A stretch of DNA of 64,000 bases from Lyophyllum atratum (lineage: Eukaryota > Basidiomycota > Agaricomycetes > Agaricales > Lyophyllaceae), in NCBI GenBank assembly GCA_014905825.1, contig JACGCN010000066.1, positions 62,001 to 126,000 on the forward strand. Reading direction: 5' to 3'. A model generated the notes under the pieces. That model ran no database searches. It was not told where the DNA came from and saw nothing but the letters and a program-made list of their open reading frames with translations. Position numbers and translations under genes: made by a program. Positions 1-13,204 of the stretch are shown here, one piece after another (positions within the stretch are counted from its first letter, which is position 1; each line of letters opens with the position of its first letter).

Positions 1-1952
1 GTTGACCATGAGTGTAAATGGCATCGGGTTCATCGTCTGGAGCTTGAGTCGTATTTCCCCAAACAGCATCACCTCCCTGTATTCCAGTTATTTTCCTCGA
101 CTTCGCCCGAAAGCACTGAAGTTACCTTAATCCACATGCTGGCACTCCCAGCCCAACTTCGAAATAGGTCCTGACGTTCCTTGCGGGAAAAGAATCGCTC
201 TAACACTTCAGACGATGTCACTAATATTGTAGCCCCAAGTAAAGCAGTGACGTACCATATGCTCCAGCAGGATTCATTTGCACGGTATCTTTCATTTCTC
301 CTGATAAAAAAGCAGCCATTGCTTTGGCCTATAACCTAGTAAGCAAGCTGTAGCCCAACACTTAAGTCGAAAAACTCACAACTCCCTAGAACGAGTGTCC
401 CTTTATTAGATGTGATGAAACGCAACAGAAGGATGCATTACCAGATGAGTCCCAGCGATAGAGATATATGCCTCGATATGATTCTATGAAAAAATTATGT
501 GAGATCTACAGCTTGGCACAATTTATTTTCGTACCTCCACCCAATCAGGTCCACCAGCGCCATGCAGAGGAGATTCAACCCATTTGAAGCTATTGAAGAA
601 TCAGAAGACTGAGAAGTACGGCTACGAATAGTTCCCTCACAAGTACTTGAAACAAGACATCAGAGTCAAGCGCGTGAACCTATTGTGGTGCATACCAATA
701 AAACCTGAGAAAAGCGAGTTATCAGACATGGAATGAAGTTGCAATACAAACGAGATACGTACAGTCGATCCCATGGAATGCGCAGCAATTACAGCTTTCT
801 TTTTTTGGCGTCGCCTACGAACATCATGAGAACGAATGGAAGAATAACACAGACTGAAAACAACATACTTGAGACCTTCGATGGTAGTTTTTAGTCTGGA
901 GAAGTAACCATCGCGCTCTTCGAGATTATAATATGATAGGCGCCAGTCGTAAGGTGCTAAATATAAGTTGTTTGTGTCATAGTTCACAACTGCCAGATTC
1001 TCCACTATCTTAGACCTGCAGAAATCGAATATTCAGACGCCGGCGTTCGGATGAAGGCAGGAAAACTGACCATATCCAATAGCCTTGAATAAAACTACTC
1101 GCTGCGTCGATTCCTTCTGCAGCCCGTATTTTAGCATCAGGGGGATCCAATCCAGTGACTGGATCTAGCATCATTGCTGCTATCCACTTCTCTTTGTTGA
1201 ATGTGACTTGGGATATCATGTTGAACCCGCCCCACAACTTTTCGCGGAAGAAGGCTCGGTAGTCCGGGGAGGTGGACCAGGACTCCAGGCCCTAGGTAGC
1301 ATTTTATTGTAAATCGACAGTAGTATGACATTTCAAAGTTCCAACGCACAGTGGAAATGACGCCAGGAATCAGGACCACAGGATGCTCTGCGCTCAGACC
1401 TCTTGCCTTCATAGCTTCGCCAACTGCGAATTCACGCCCGTCGTTATTGAACTTCCAAATTTCTGGGATATTACTCCGCAGACGTGACCATTCCGCTTCA
1501 ACTCTGGTGAAGTCAACGCCAGGTAGCTCCGGAATGTTGATATTATATTGATCCATAAAAATTGACATGTGCGCATGGATGCCTTGGATATCCTTTGGTT
1601 CGATGAATGCCAAGCCTAGAATAGTACCAACTGGAATAAGGGTGTTCAATTGTATCCTCGCGGTTAGAACGATGATGGTGCTTACATATTAGGCCTAGAG
1701 GGAATAGAAACCTTCCAGTCACATAGAAAGGACGCGCATTCTAGAAAGTCATCATACAGGGTTTCCTTCATTAGACGCGCCTTGTCTAGGATATGGACAG
1801 TGGCCGACCTTCTTCGTAGTTTTGAGTTTGTGGACTTCATCCTTGAGATCCTTAGTTACATGAAGAGCGTCGTCCGAAGGAACATCGTGCAGTTCTTCAG
1901 CGGCAGCAGATTCAGGGTTGGCCCATGTTTTCGTCCGTTTGACAAGTACCAT
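1..1952 (-). CDS. lro1: Phospholipid:diacylglycerol acyltransferase (PDAT, Lro1-type), 3' end off the window
   Basis: Makes triacylglycerol by moving an acyl group from a phospholipid to diacylglycerol; Lro1 is an ER membrane enzyme of the LCAT fold. Seen on the minus strand in successive exons: the HPVVLIPGVIST block near 1380, the block LDPVTGLDPP near 1150, the APYDWRLSYYNLEERDGYF block near 930, the nucleophile motif AHSMGST near 780, FKWVESPLHGAGGPDW near 560, FLSGEMKDT near 320 and FFSRKERQDLFRSW near 190. All are in the order found in yeast Lro1. About nine introns interrupt it. The C-terminal third, with the acid/His of the triad, lies beyond base 1. The start is taken at ATG 1952; an alternative first exon begins at ATG 2013 and joins in frame over a 40-base intron. 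Confidence 0.88.
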
Positions 1953-2601
1953 TGCCTGTTGTGTCCGAAGTAGTCCCTGTGACGGATGAAACTACCTGTT
2001 GTTTGATCGACATTTGCCAATTACAGTCAAGCACATACAAATAGGAGCTGGCCAAATCCGGCCATGGCCAAGAGTTGCTCAGTTTCCGCCTCAAACCTTA
2101 AAACCAGATTTGGATAATCTGTAGACAAACCACAACAAAGGCGGCTCGTTTGGTTGTGCGGTTCCCGACATGACGTCGGCAGTCATCGGTCGCGCGGCGT
2201 GAAACCTCTGAACGGCATCAGGCCTTGCTAATTCATGTCATTCTGTAGCATACATGGACACGGTGTGGCAAGTACATACATGGCAAGAGCCACAAAACAC
2301 GACGCTTTCCCCTCGCTACGACGAGAGTGAGCGGGGCAGTGTATCCTCTACAGTTTTAGACCGCGCTCGCAGTTTACACCTGAGTGATGCGGGTGTGAGG
2401 CCCTGGCTGGCACTGACTGCCAGCCAGGACGGTGGCGGGTGCCGTGATCATGCCGTCTTGCTGCTCAGCTCGATCGGTAAAATTATCCGTACTATTTCGT
2501 AGACTAGAAGACAGGCTTTTTGACATAAAGCAAATTTTTCAGGGTCGAGTTTGCTACCCATGTGGCGAATAGACGATCGCTCTACTGCGCCACAGTATGC
2601 A
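1953..2601. other. Intergenic: PDAT upstream / P450 downstream
   Basis: Holds the promoter side of the PDAT gene (and perhaps its short first exon, ATG at 2013), the hairpin at 2402-2428 and the 3' flank of the P450 gene. No other coding signal was found. Confidence 0.6.
2402..2428. repeat. Perfect 11-bp hairpin with 5-base loop
   Basis: CCTGGCTGGCA at 2402-2412 and its exact complement at 2418-2428 flank a five-base loop. It lies about 175 bases past the stop of the first P450 gene, so it would be in or just after its 3' untranslated region. Function unknown; eukaryotic genes do not use hairpin terminators. Confidence 0.5.
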
Positions 2602-5092
2602 CTACTTCTTACGCAAGACCCGCTTGACGCGCAGAGGCATATTGTCTTTCGGCTCTGAAATGGCATAAGTACGATGGCAGGAATAACGGGGGGAAAACAC
2701 CTACTCATCGTGATAGCTGCTGTAGGATGCGCTGCTTGTCCTGCATAAGCGGGCTCAAATTCGAAATTTGCAATTAAGGACCTGATGCATGGATCATGTG
2801 TTGAGTCACCGTGCCAAGGGAGGTTGAAAATTGCAAAGGATGCAACCACTCACGCCAAAACAGCCTTCATTTCGATGATCGCCATTGTCTTTCCAATGCA
2901 TGCATGCGGACCAGAAATGAAAGTCAAAACAGAGGTGGATGCGTTATACGCATCTGGCAGGTTTAGCCAGCGGCTGGGCTTGAACCTGTAATGATATCTC
3001 AGTTTCGGAAATTTCGGTCAGGACCGAAGAGCATACTCTTCTGCGTCCTCCCCCCACAAAGCCTTCCACGTGTTGACCACGCGTATCTGCCACCATCATG
3101 ATCAACAAGAGTTTCAACGAAAGGTGAGGCGGATAACAAACCGGTATATAGAAAATAGTTCCTTTGGGTACCAATACACCATCAATGTAATCTGTCTTCG
3201 CCGCGGTGCGGAAGGTCATTGGGACAGGGGGCAATACCCGCAGACTTTCCATCCTGTTAATCGGTATCAGAATGGGATGGGCTGGACCATGCGAGGAGCG
3301 GATCCGTACACTATACAGTCAAGCCATTGAAGGTCCTTGAGACTCCGGTAATCGGGGCGGGAATTGTCGTCTAGAAGGGGGGTGACTTCGTCACGAAGAC
3401 GAGACTGACTCTCTTGATCATTCGCCAGAAGCCAGAGCGTCTACATATCCGTCCACAGATCAATTATGGTGCATATTCCGATGATTCCATACTCCAGCTT
3501 ACCCATGCTAGACCTGAAGCGGTTGTTTCATGTCCTGCACCCAGGAACGTTAACTGCCGCAATGCCATCGATAAGTAAACTACTCTCGATAGAGGATCAG
3601 GGCGGAAGACCAACGCACAACTTGCTCTACCATGTCTTTATCGCTCATGGCGTATGCCCCCTTGTCCTTCTCGATATCAGCCTTCCGAGCGCGCACAAGC
3701 AGACTCATGACGTCCCGCTTGGCTTCTGTGTCAGACATAGCAACGGCAGAATCACGCATCTTATCTGCAAGAATAACAGCAGATATCTGTTTGATTCGAT
3801 GCATCGACTCTAGCATCACTTTCACCGGCGCTTGCATGACCGTAAGATGCTCCATGTTTGACCGGAAAAGTACAGAAAACATACCCAAGTTCGGAACATA
3901 GGTGAACCAATGACGGTGTCGGTATGCCCAATCAGACCCAAGAAGTCGAGTGACACCAGGAATGACCATGATCGCAATGAACCGGGCCAGATTTGGACCT
4001 TACGACAGATATGAAATTAGGAAATTCTGGTTTCCAAGACGAGCAGAACATTTACCGGACTGCATGTTAATGAGTTTTTCGTATGCTTCTGCCAGCTCAT
4101 TGTGAGGATTATGAAGCGAGTCCGGTTTATAGTCGAATGCAGTCTCGCAGATGATATCAAGCGTAACTTTACTCACTAGCAAGATTGAAGGTAAGACGGT
4201 AACTCGAAAAAATGCGTTGAGTTTGGATGCTCACTCCACTCGTACATCAGGAACTCTTTGCCGTCTTCTGGGTGCTCCTCGGAATCAATCTGTGACTGAA
4301 GAATTTCGACCAAGCTATTGGGCCTCGGTAGTTAGACACACGGATAAGTTTCGAGGAGGATTAAGATATACCTTTCTATAGGATCGTAGTACATGTCCGT
4401 TTCTGAAGCCCGATCCATGATTAGGTGAGAGATATAGAGGCAGAGTATGGAGAGCCTCACGGGCCATAAGATTTGGGATAGAGAACGCGGGGTTCATAGA
4501 CTTCCGCATTTGCTTGTGATCATTTCCAGTCACGGTGAGGAGTCCAAAGCCAGCCGTCAGTCCCAGCACATCCCTCATAAAACCGGGCTGGCCATACGCG
4601 AATGTTAGACCGCCGATGGAAACTACGGGACATGGAACATACCCTAGGATAGTCCACCCAGTCGCTCACTAGGATCTTGTGAAGAGCATCTGGTTTCATG
4701 AAAATCAACCTCTCGATTCCAAGAGGCCCTACGGCGCGTACAACCGGTCCATGCTTCTTGACCCATTCACGCTGTGGAATCCCTGCTTCTCCATTGATGA
4801 TCGCAGGAAACTGTCCATAGAGGGGATGGCCCAGGGGTGGACCTGGAATATGACGAAGTGGGGAGAGAAGGTAGGGGTAGATTACTAGCTTATAGGTCAC
4901 CAGGTAAGCTGTTGTCCCTGTGGTATAAAAAAAGTTACATTGAACACAATGGTCACAAAGATACAATCCTGATTTCAACACACCGAGAACGACGAGAAGC
5001 CCCAAAACCCCGGAACGGTAGTCATTTAGGATGCGATCTGCACAATGTGGAATGGTAGAACTGAGTAGCTTAGAGGATATGGTGGGAGACAT
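2602..5092 (-). CDS. Cytochrome P450 monooxygenase, tandem copy 1
   Basis: Haem-thiolate monooxygenase, expected at the ER with a P450 reductase partner; substrate unknown. Start ATG 5092; a short hydrophobic N-terminal anchor is followed by the proline hinge LRHIPGPPLG. The I-helix motif AGHETTA is near 3520, the K-helix ExxR (ESLRVLPP) near 3245, and the haem loop FISGPHACIG, with its Cys ligand, near 2900. The last exon ends ...PLRVKRVLRKK, stop at 2602-2604. About eleven to thirteen short introns; all junctions I tested keep frame, so the gene looks intact. It is closely similar to the next P450 gene along its whole length and shares its intron positions, which indicates tandem duplication. 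I cannot assign the CYP family without a search. Confidence 0.88.
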
Positions 5093-5450
5093 GCGTAAAA
5101 CACATGGATTATGCGGTACGAGCGCCTATATATGCGGAAAATATGGCAAGTGATCATCTGCACTAAGTAGAACAGCTCAAGCGCAGTCAAGAAGTCAGAT
5201 GAGGAGGAGCACGATCAGCATGTGAAAATTACTGGGACCGGGAGCAATGAGATGATCTACACAACGACAAACAACGCGTGTGCGCGAGCGGGTCATGGTT
5301 AATGACGTGAAGTAACGAGTTGCCCGTTGCAAGTGTTTCTAACAACGTGGGTGAATGAGCATGTAACATAACATAAAATTTGTTACACTAGGGGGAGGGT
5401 CGGAGAGTTCAGAGGACTGAAAGGGAGTCATGATGCAATATCGTCAAGCT
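5093..5450. other. Intergenic between the two P450 genes
   Basis: 358 bases between the stop of P450 copy 2 and the start of copy 1, carrying only the TATA-like block at 5127. No gene or repeat was found. Confidence 0.6.
5127..5133 (-). promoter_or_regulatory. Possible TATA element of P450 copy 1
   Basis: A TATATA-type block on the minus strand 35 bases upstream of the ATG at 5092. The short distance leaves a very short leader, so this is tentative. Confidence 0.3.
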
Positions 5451-7865
5451 TTAGCGCGGACTGCTCATCGCAGGAGATACACGTTTCACTCGTAACGGCA
5501 TGCCATCTGTGGGTTCTTGAAAAGCTGTCAATAATGACAGTTGAATGAACGTGTTTTGAGAAATCTTACTCATTGTGATCGCAGCAGCAGGTTTGGTCGT
5601 CTGACCGGTATACGCAGGTTCGAATGAAAAATTCGCTATCAGCGCGCTAATCGAGTAAATGCCAATCATGCGCAGTAAGAATCGTATCAGCGTTGACCAG
5701 AATGACACCCACGCAAGGACAGCTTTCATCTCGATTATAGCCATTGTCTTCCCGATACATGCATGAGGGCCCGCGATGAACGAAAGCATAGAAAAAACGG
5801 GGTGGTAGTTCTTGGGTAGATTCAACCAGCGTTTGGGGCTGAACCTACAAGGAACGATGAACGGGAGCAACAAAACAGACAAGGACCTGCTTACTCTTCA
5901 GCATCTTCGCCCCAGACGACTTTCCAAGTGTTCACAATACGTATCTCAATTCAAATGATGAGGGTAGATATCTTCTGCGACGAGTAGAACTTACTGGGAT
6001 AGTGAGCAGTGTGCCCTTGGGAACCAGGACCCCATCCACATAATCCGCCTGCGATGTTGTACGCACCGTAAGTGGCACAGGTGGTAGCACGCGGAGACTC
6101 TCCATACTGTCAAAGTACTTATTAATCCAAGGCAAGTGCAGATATGATACAAAATCAAGAGCTTACATCACACAATCGAGCCACTCCAGGTCCTTCAAGC
6201 TGCGATAGTCGGGTCGGGGGTTGTCGGCGAAGACTGGCGCCACTTCTTCCCGGAGCTTATTCTGACTCTCTTGGTCATTTGCCAACAGCCAGAGAGTCTA
6301 CATCAGAGTTAGCAAAAGGCCAGTATATTAGAATTGAGCCTGTTTACCCATGAAAGTCCAGTGGCCGTTGTCTCGTGGCCAGCACCGAGAAATGTTAGCT
6401 AGAATATGATGGTGAGGAGAGTGGGTATTGTCCCCGAGAATAGTATAGTAATACCACTTGATCCATCATCGCTTGATCGCTCATGGCGTAGATGCCTTTA
6501 TCTTTATCCAAATCTGCCTTCCTCGCCCGAACTAAAAGACTCATGATGTCTCGTTTGGCATCGGTGTCAGAGACCAGAACAGCTGAATCTTGCAATTTTT
6601 CGCGAAGCATGGAGGCAGATACGCGTCTTATGCGATACATGGCGTCAATCAGAGAGCCGGTTGCCTCTGGGTCGGCATGTCAATTCATCCCTCGTCATAG
6701 AGCTTGTCAACTCACTGAAAAAGCTGAGTTTTGAAAACCAGTGACGATGATCATACGCCCATTTGGAACCGATGAGACGAGGTGCGCCTGGAACCGACAT
6801 TAAAATGATAATTTTTGCGAGGTTCGGACCTTGCACAAGTAGCTAGTCAGGCAGCACTTCTTATCAGATATTTATGCCCTCACCTGATTGGAGACTAAGC
6901 AATTGCTCATACGCCTCCGCCAGTTCGTTGTGCGGATCGTGCAGAGAGTCAGCGTTGTACCCGAAGGCCGTCTCGCAAATGATGTCGAGAGTAACTTTGC
7001 TCACTGTCAAGAGTAAAAGTTAGGGGTGAGAAACGCGAATAAAAGGCATACGCACTCCAATCATACATATGAAATTCTTTACCGTCTCCTGGAACTTTTT
7101 GGCCATCAATGCCAGACTTCAAAATTTCGACAAGCCTAGTCACCCAAGTTCCATTTAAGTATAATCAGGGAGGAGCTGTAATGTGGACGAACCCATCGAT
7201 CGCTTTATAGTACATATCAGTTTCTGTCAATGTGGTAAGTTTGAGAGGGACCATAAGGAGCGAGAGACATACGAGCCATTAGATTAGGTATAGAGAACGC
7301 GGGGTTCATAGCTTTGCGCATTTGCCTGTGTTCATTTCCCGTCACAGTCAAAAGACCATGGCCGGTGACCAGCCCGAGTATATTCCTTAAGAAAGATGGC
7401 TATGGGGAGATAAGGTGAATGGTGCATGGGACAAAAATACGGACACATACTCTTGGGTATTCTAGCCAGTGCTTGACCAAAATATGATGCAAGGCTTCGG
7501 GCTTCATGAAAATGAGGCGCTCAATGCCAACCGGGCCGACTACACGAACGACAGGACCATATTTCTTCACCCATTCACGTTGTGGAATCCCACTCTCACT
7601 GCGAACGATGGTTGGAGATTGACCGAGGACCAGATTGCCTAAGGGAGGGCCTGGAATAGAACGAAGCGGAGAGAGGAGGAAGGGCCATATCCAAAGGCGG
7701 TGTATTATGAAATATCCAAGAGATGCTGGAAGACACGATAAACAGGATATCGGCATAGAGCGCGCCAGACCTACCTGTAACGCCTATAATCAGATGCCTG
7801 AAGGTCGCACCTTGGGGCCAATAGATATGCGCTGAATGTACGATGCTGCTTAGAACAGTGGGCAT
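5451..7865 (-). CDS. Cytochrome P450 monooxygenase, tandem copy 2
   Basis: Second member of the tandem pair. ATG at 7865 opens an N-terminal hydrophobic exon that joins over an intron to the hinge LRSIPGPPLG near 7650. The I-helix AGHETTATG is near 6380, ExxR (ESLRVLPPVP) near 6095, and the haem-binding FIAGPHACIG near 5770. It ends ...RVKRVSPAMSSPR with the stop at 5451. Example of similarity to copy 1: IPQREWVKKYGPVVRVVGP here against IPQREWVKKHGPVVRAVGP there. Copy 1 lacks the final few residues present here. Frames and splice sites look intact, so both copies are probably functional. CYP family and substrate unknown; the neighbours (PDAT and Bud4) do not suggest a pathway. Confidence 0.88.
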
Positions 7866-8222
7866 ATCTGTGGTGGCTGTAGCAGCTAGCCCCAGATCTT
7901 CCCTGCCGTGTTCTAATGAAATCTATAGGAAAGCCTCATGATTCTGAAGTCGGGGAATCGGGTATCACACTGTCAATGGAGATGGTCATGAGACTGATCA
8001 GTGATCTACAGATCTTGGGAATGGTTGGGGGGCAAACGCGTCGCCGTCATGTGACTGGCGCGTGAAGTGAGTTTATGGTTTCCCACGAGGTGATGTTTGT
8101 TGAGCTGCCACTGTTTGATCTTGCCTTGCAACCACCAAGCCCGCGCTCATCGTCTGCAACAGCGACTTCCCCGTCCGTCCTCCCATCGCTCATTGTTTAC
8201 CGCAGCGGCGGTACCTGTGACC
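7866..8222. other. Divergent intergenic region, P450 copy 2 / Bud4-like gene
   Basis: About 360 bases between two divergent starts. The Bud4-like reading frame is open upstream to an ATG at 8097, so part of this could be coding if that start is used. No recognisable binding site. Confidence 0.5.
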
Positions 8223-11200
8223 ATGTCAAGCCAGAAATCCCCCTTGAGAGACAGGCTCTTGTCCAATTCACCAGACCCCATCAAGTCCTCCATTATTCGC
8301 GATTCAGGCATGGGCTGGATCTCTCCAACGTCGAACCCAGGAAGCCAAAGCTCCGGAAGCTCCGGTTCAATAACATCTCCTCTTAGGATTGCTAAACGAG
8401 AGTCCCCCCGAATTCTGCCGCAGCCCCCAGTCGCCCGTCGTTCGTCCTCCAGCTATCGGCATGTCCGAAATAATAATCTTGTTTCAAAATCACCCTTCAA
8501 GTCTCAAATTCCCACTCCATTGTCTACCCCCTCTAGACACGTTCCCTTCCCCTCACCAAGGCGGGTGTCTGGAGAGAAACGGCCTCGTCCTTCTTCTATG
8601 CACGAACAAGCAGAGAACGAAAACGAACGTCCATTTGCCCTTAAGAGGGAGCGTAGGCAGTCGAAGGGCTTTCAAGGTCTTATCCAGAAGGAACCCGTGA
8701 CGAGAAGTCCCTTCAAGCAACGCACACCGAGTGCCGAGGAGCAACCACCACCCTTACCCCTCACGCATCTCTATCAAGTACCCACCCCATCGTTTACTCC
8801 CACTCTACCCCCCACATCGCTAGCACCTTCCGCAGCGCCCGTCTCTATCACTGGCGTATCTCCTGGTCGCTCTTCTCTTGTCTCGCGAAGGATGCACGGT
8901 CCTCGACTGAGTAGTGGCAGTCGTCATAAGCGGGAGAGAAGAAAAACGGTTACATGGGATGAACGATGTGATGTCGTCGAAATCCCCCGGGCGGAGCTCG
9001 AGACAGATGAAGAGGTCTTTGATAGTGCTGAAGAAGATGATGAGGAAATGCAACTTGACTATGAGGATCAGCCCGAAGAGGATCCATTTTTCCGTGGAGA
9101 TCATTCAACAGCGGATACAAATATGCTCGCACGAGGAGAGGATCCTTCTTACGAAAGTATTGAGCTTTCTGACATATCTGCCGATAACGGTCCTTCGTTG
9201 CTCGGCATAGCCTTGGATCCTGACACCAGCATATCAGGACTAGTCGATGAAATGTTTGCATCCTCCAGTGCGACAACTACTGGCGCCTTAGAATCATCGT
9301 CGAGCCTTTACAGCAATACTCCTCATGTTCTCAGTAGTGCCAACGCTACAAGCACTCCACCAGGCCAAACCGTCGGCTCTGGGCTTCCACCCGATCTGGA
9401 CACCGAAGACGAAATCTCATTTGGACAGTCTCATCATGCCACCCGGTTCCTCAGACACCAGCGTGAGCATCCGGAATCTCCAAAGCATTCACCGCAGCCC
9501 CCACCACACTTCTCTCCCTATCATTCCGCCCATTCGTCTCCGCAACAATTTTCCAACGGTCATGCTTTCAATCTTCCAACACATGCATCACCAAATGGGC
9601 CCCCCGCAACTCCCCCGCGACGGTCTGCGGCTCCATCACCCAGTGTGCACGCCTCACGTCCTCTAAGCACCATAGCCGAGAGGTCCAGCGCATCTTCTTC
9701 GCGTGTTGCCAGTCCTTCCAGATCGCCCGTAGGACCGCCTCCAGACGTTGGCCCAGCGCATCTAGCTACACCTCCTCTTGGCAGGTCTACACACTCAGAG
9801 CGTCACCAGAAGGCCAAGGAAGAAGAATGTGATGATGTTTTGATGTTGCCGGGGACGCCGTCGCCTTGTAAGAGCGCCAGAAAGCCTGATCTGGGAGGGA
9901 CAAATGAAGGGCTTATTCCTAGATTTCAAGTGGATGTTGGGTCATCAGGTTAGTGTGCTAATTCATCGTCGTAGCTGTACTAATGCACATGAAAAGACAT
10001 GTCTTCCATTTCCGTTGAAGATCCATTCGCCTTGCCTTCACTCACAGAAGAAGATTCGCGTCACGTTTCGGAAGAATGTTTGACTACAGAATCCGTTGGA
10101 CGTCGCGATATGTCAGCTGATAGGCCGCAGATTTCTGATATTCTCTATGTTGCGGATGACGCGATGAAAGTGAGCATCTTCGTTTTCCCATCAAATGAGG
10201 TTGCCTAATTTATATTTTCAAGGACGAGCAAGATAGTTTGTGGACTAGGAAAAGTGATTCGTACTTTGAAGAAGAACGACAATGGCTGGAAGATGAAGAA
10301 AGTCATTCACCGGAAGGGCAATCACATTCGGAAGACCCACCCCATCCAATCAGGACTCAATCCGCCTCACCCGACGTACACCCTTCCCCCCAGTTCAATG
10401 ATAGCAACGTAGGGCAAGATCTGGATTGCAGCGGGAGCCTCGGACGACCACGAATCAGCCGGCACGAAGTTCAGCGTAGACTGTTGTACAGGCACAGCAG
10501 TCAAAGTTTAACTGATCATAGCCGTTCCTCCACACCCAACATCGAGGTAGAACCTCCCATGGCGGTGACTTTGCAAACGCCGGAGGATGTGCGGACGGAT
10601 AAGGATACCATGTCCGTGATGACGACGATGACGGACATCAGTACTGAAACTGCAGTCATTGAACGGGCTGAGAAGAAAACACTAACTGCCGCGAATGTCG
10701 CTGAGGGGAAGGAGCTCGGCCTGCTTAACCCCGGAGAGAGACTCCAGTTCGATTTCGGGAGCAGGTTCGGCAGAGGATTAGATCTTGGAGGGGTTGATTA
10801 CAGCGCTCAGCAAACTTCCCTGGACAGCTTTGGAGCAACCAGAGCCTTTGGCAAGGAGAAAACGCCGAGCATTCAGAGCGGTGGTAGCATGAAGATGGGG
10901 GATGTTGATGTGGACATGGATATGAGGAGTGCCCTGGATAGACTCATGGACGACGTCGCTGGGACTCATGCCGATGACTCTATGATTACCGAGGAAAGCA
11001 ACTCCTACGAGGTTTCGAGTAGCCCTACATCCTCCTCCGGTCCGAGGCTCATGGAACGGGCTGCCACAGACTCTACACTCTTGCACAACAGTGGTTTCGT
11101 TAGTAGGAATGTAAGCGTGGCGTCGTCTTCGACTATTCCTCCGCCTTTGCCGCCCAAGGACAACATCCGAAGCAGAGAACAGATGATCCTAGAGAAGAGG

Positions 11201-13204
11201 CGGGAGGCAAGGCTCATGGAGGAGGACGAGAGTCTAGGTTATTATACCCCTCCAAAACTCGGCGCGAGAGGTAAAGCAGGAGGTCAAGCACTGCTGGGCG
11301 CTGGGCGTCCGAGTCGGAGGAGGAGTATGAGCACAGGTGACGCGGAGGTTCTGGGTGGCGGTGCGAAGAAGCGAGGCGATGTCATGTTGGATCTTGTCGG
11401 AGTCGGAGAGTCAGAGACGCAAGGCGATCAGCTCGGCGACAGCATTGAGAAAGAGCTAAAGAAGTTGGTGGATGCCCCTCCAGAAAACAAAACGGTAAGT
11501 TCCTTCATTCGGTTTTCTCTCTCTCTATGCTCACAATTGGCAGCATAAATACCTTGTTCGCGAGCATGAAGGTACCATTTATGCGTCTTCGTCAGATCCG
11601 GATGTAATCTCTCATATGGCTGGTCCCGGCGATGTGAATACTGGAAAGGCCTGGAGGGCTGTTCGTCGACCTTCCGACATGGTTCGTCTTGTGGTTTCTC
11701 TGCTCTCTGCTTTTGCTCATGAGGTTCCGCCACCCAGAATGAGTACTCGAAACAGATTAAAGAGTATCGAGCGCAGGAGAAGTCCAGCAAAGCATATGGA
11801 AAGGTCTTTGTAAAAGGTAGGCTGATCCTCTTGCCTCGGATAGACTACTCATTAATCCCTACCATAACAGTCCTGGGTGTCAAGGGTATCCATGTTCCAC
11901 TACCGGAACAACCTACGGCCCTCACCTGCACATTAAATAATGGTATCCATTTTGTGAGCACCCCCGAATGTCAGTTGGGTCGGGATTTCCGCATTGAACA
12001 AGAATTTGAGCTGTAAGCCCTTCCTGTTCTTCTTTTTCTCTGCTTTGATACGACCTCTCAACAATTACTGTAGAATCGAACACAGCAAGCTAGAATTCAC
12101 ACTTACGCTAAAAATACGACGAGATTCACACATTGTCACACAATACAAGGCGCTTGCACCCCCGCCTCCCCAAGCACCTGCGCCACCGCCGGTTGTCCAG
12201 ACCTCGTCGAAAGGCGGCATGCGAAGCTTTTTCTCTTCCTCCCCCAAGAAATCCTCGAAAGACAAACTCCTTGTCCAGGCTGCGCCTCCTCCACAGCCCG
12301 CCCAACGACTTCCAGAGAACCTGGCCCGGTATCTCAAGCCTGATGGTACGCTAGCGCGAGCCTTCATATCCTTTAAAGATATAGCATCCCGTTGCGATAC
12401 CCGAATTTTTGAGACAAGCTATCCACTTATAGGCCAGCGTGTCGAGTTGGGTGGGAAATTCTCAACGTTACAGGTTGGAGAAATCGTTCTACAGATCTTT
12501 CGATTGCCAGCTCTGCCGGGTATTGCCCCTGGGCAGCTCCCGCAAAGCTTAGAGGAGTGCCATCGTGGGTTACGACATATCAACTGGCACAAGGTGACGT
12601 ATTTCGAAGGAACCCTGACGCAATCTGGCGGGGATTGCAGTGTAAGTTGTTCCTCATGTAGGCATTATGTATGATTGACTGATCTTATCCTTGTCAGACT
12701 TGGCGTCGCCGACAGCTACGCGTCATTGGTGCCAATTTGGTGGCGTTCAACGACGTGACCAAGAAGGCCACGGCCACGATCGACTTGAAGAAAGCTATCG
12801 CCGTTGAGGATGACCAAGAAGCGCGTCGGAACGCTCTTGGTCCAGGCTCCAATGCTCGAAGTAGTCGATACGATGAGTACGACGGTCTATATGGAGTGGA
12901 ACGATCTTTCCGCTTGATATTCCCTCAAGATCAAGAGATTCTCTTCTTCGCCGACACGGACGAAGAAAAGGCTAGATGGTTCGTCATTCGTATCTTCTTC
13001 CTGCCTTGTTCCAGCTGATCGGGTAGCGTGTCATTCAGGCTTGATGTCTTGCGCGCTCTTGTTGGTCACATTCCTCCGCATCCATTCTGGGCGGAACTTC
13101 TGTGGCAACGTCAGGACGAGATGGCTAGGGCAGTTCAATCTGCACCTCGGTTTCCAGCTCAACCATCACCGTCTTGGCTTGTCACTAGAGGTCCCCCGTG
13201 GTAG
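8223..13204 (+). CDS. bud4: Bud4/Mid2-like anillin-related septation protein with C-terminal PH domain
   Basis: A protein of about 1,500 residues in nine exons. The first two thirds are long, Ser/Pro-rich and probably disordered, with acidic patches, as in yeast Bud4 and fission-yeast Mid2, which organise septin rings at division sites. The last third is conserved: GKVFVKVLGVKGIHVPLP at about 11800-11900, an anillin-type beta-rich region (FELIEHSKLEFTLTLK), and a PH domain from about 12590 (HKVTYFEGTLTQ) to about 13070 (KARWLDVLRALV). ATG 8223 is preferred for its GTGACCATGTC context; the frame is also open from ATG 8097. The stop is at 13202-13204. Septin- or lipid-binding roles are inferred from the family. 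Exon joins at 11681 (GTTCGT donor) and 12976 are less certain. Confidence 0.8.

Noticed and set aside
1..8000. Secondary-metabolite cluster around the P450 pair
   Set aside because: Neighbours are PDAT and a Bud4-like protein; no terpene cyclase, PKS, NRPS or tailoring set is present.
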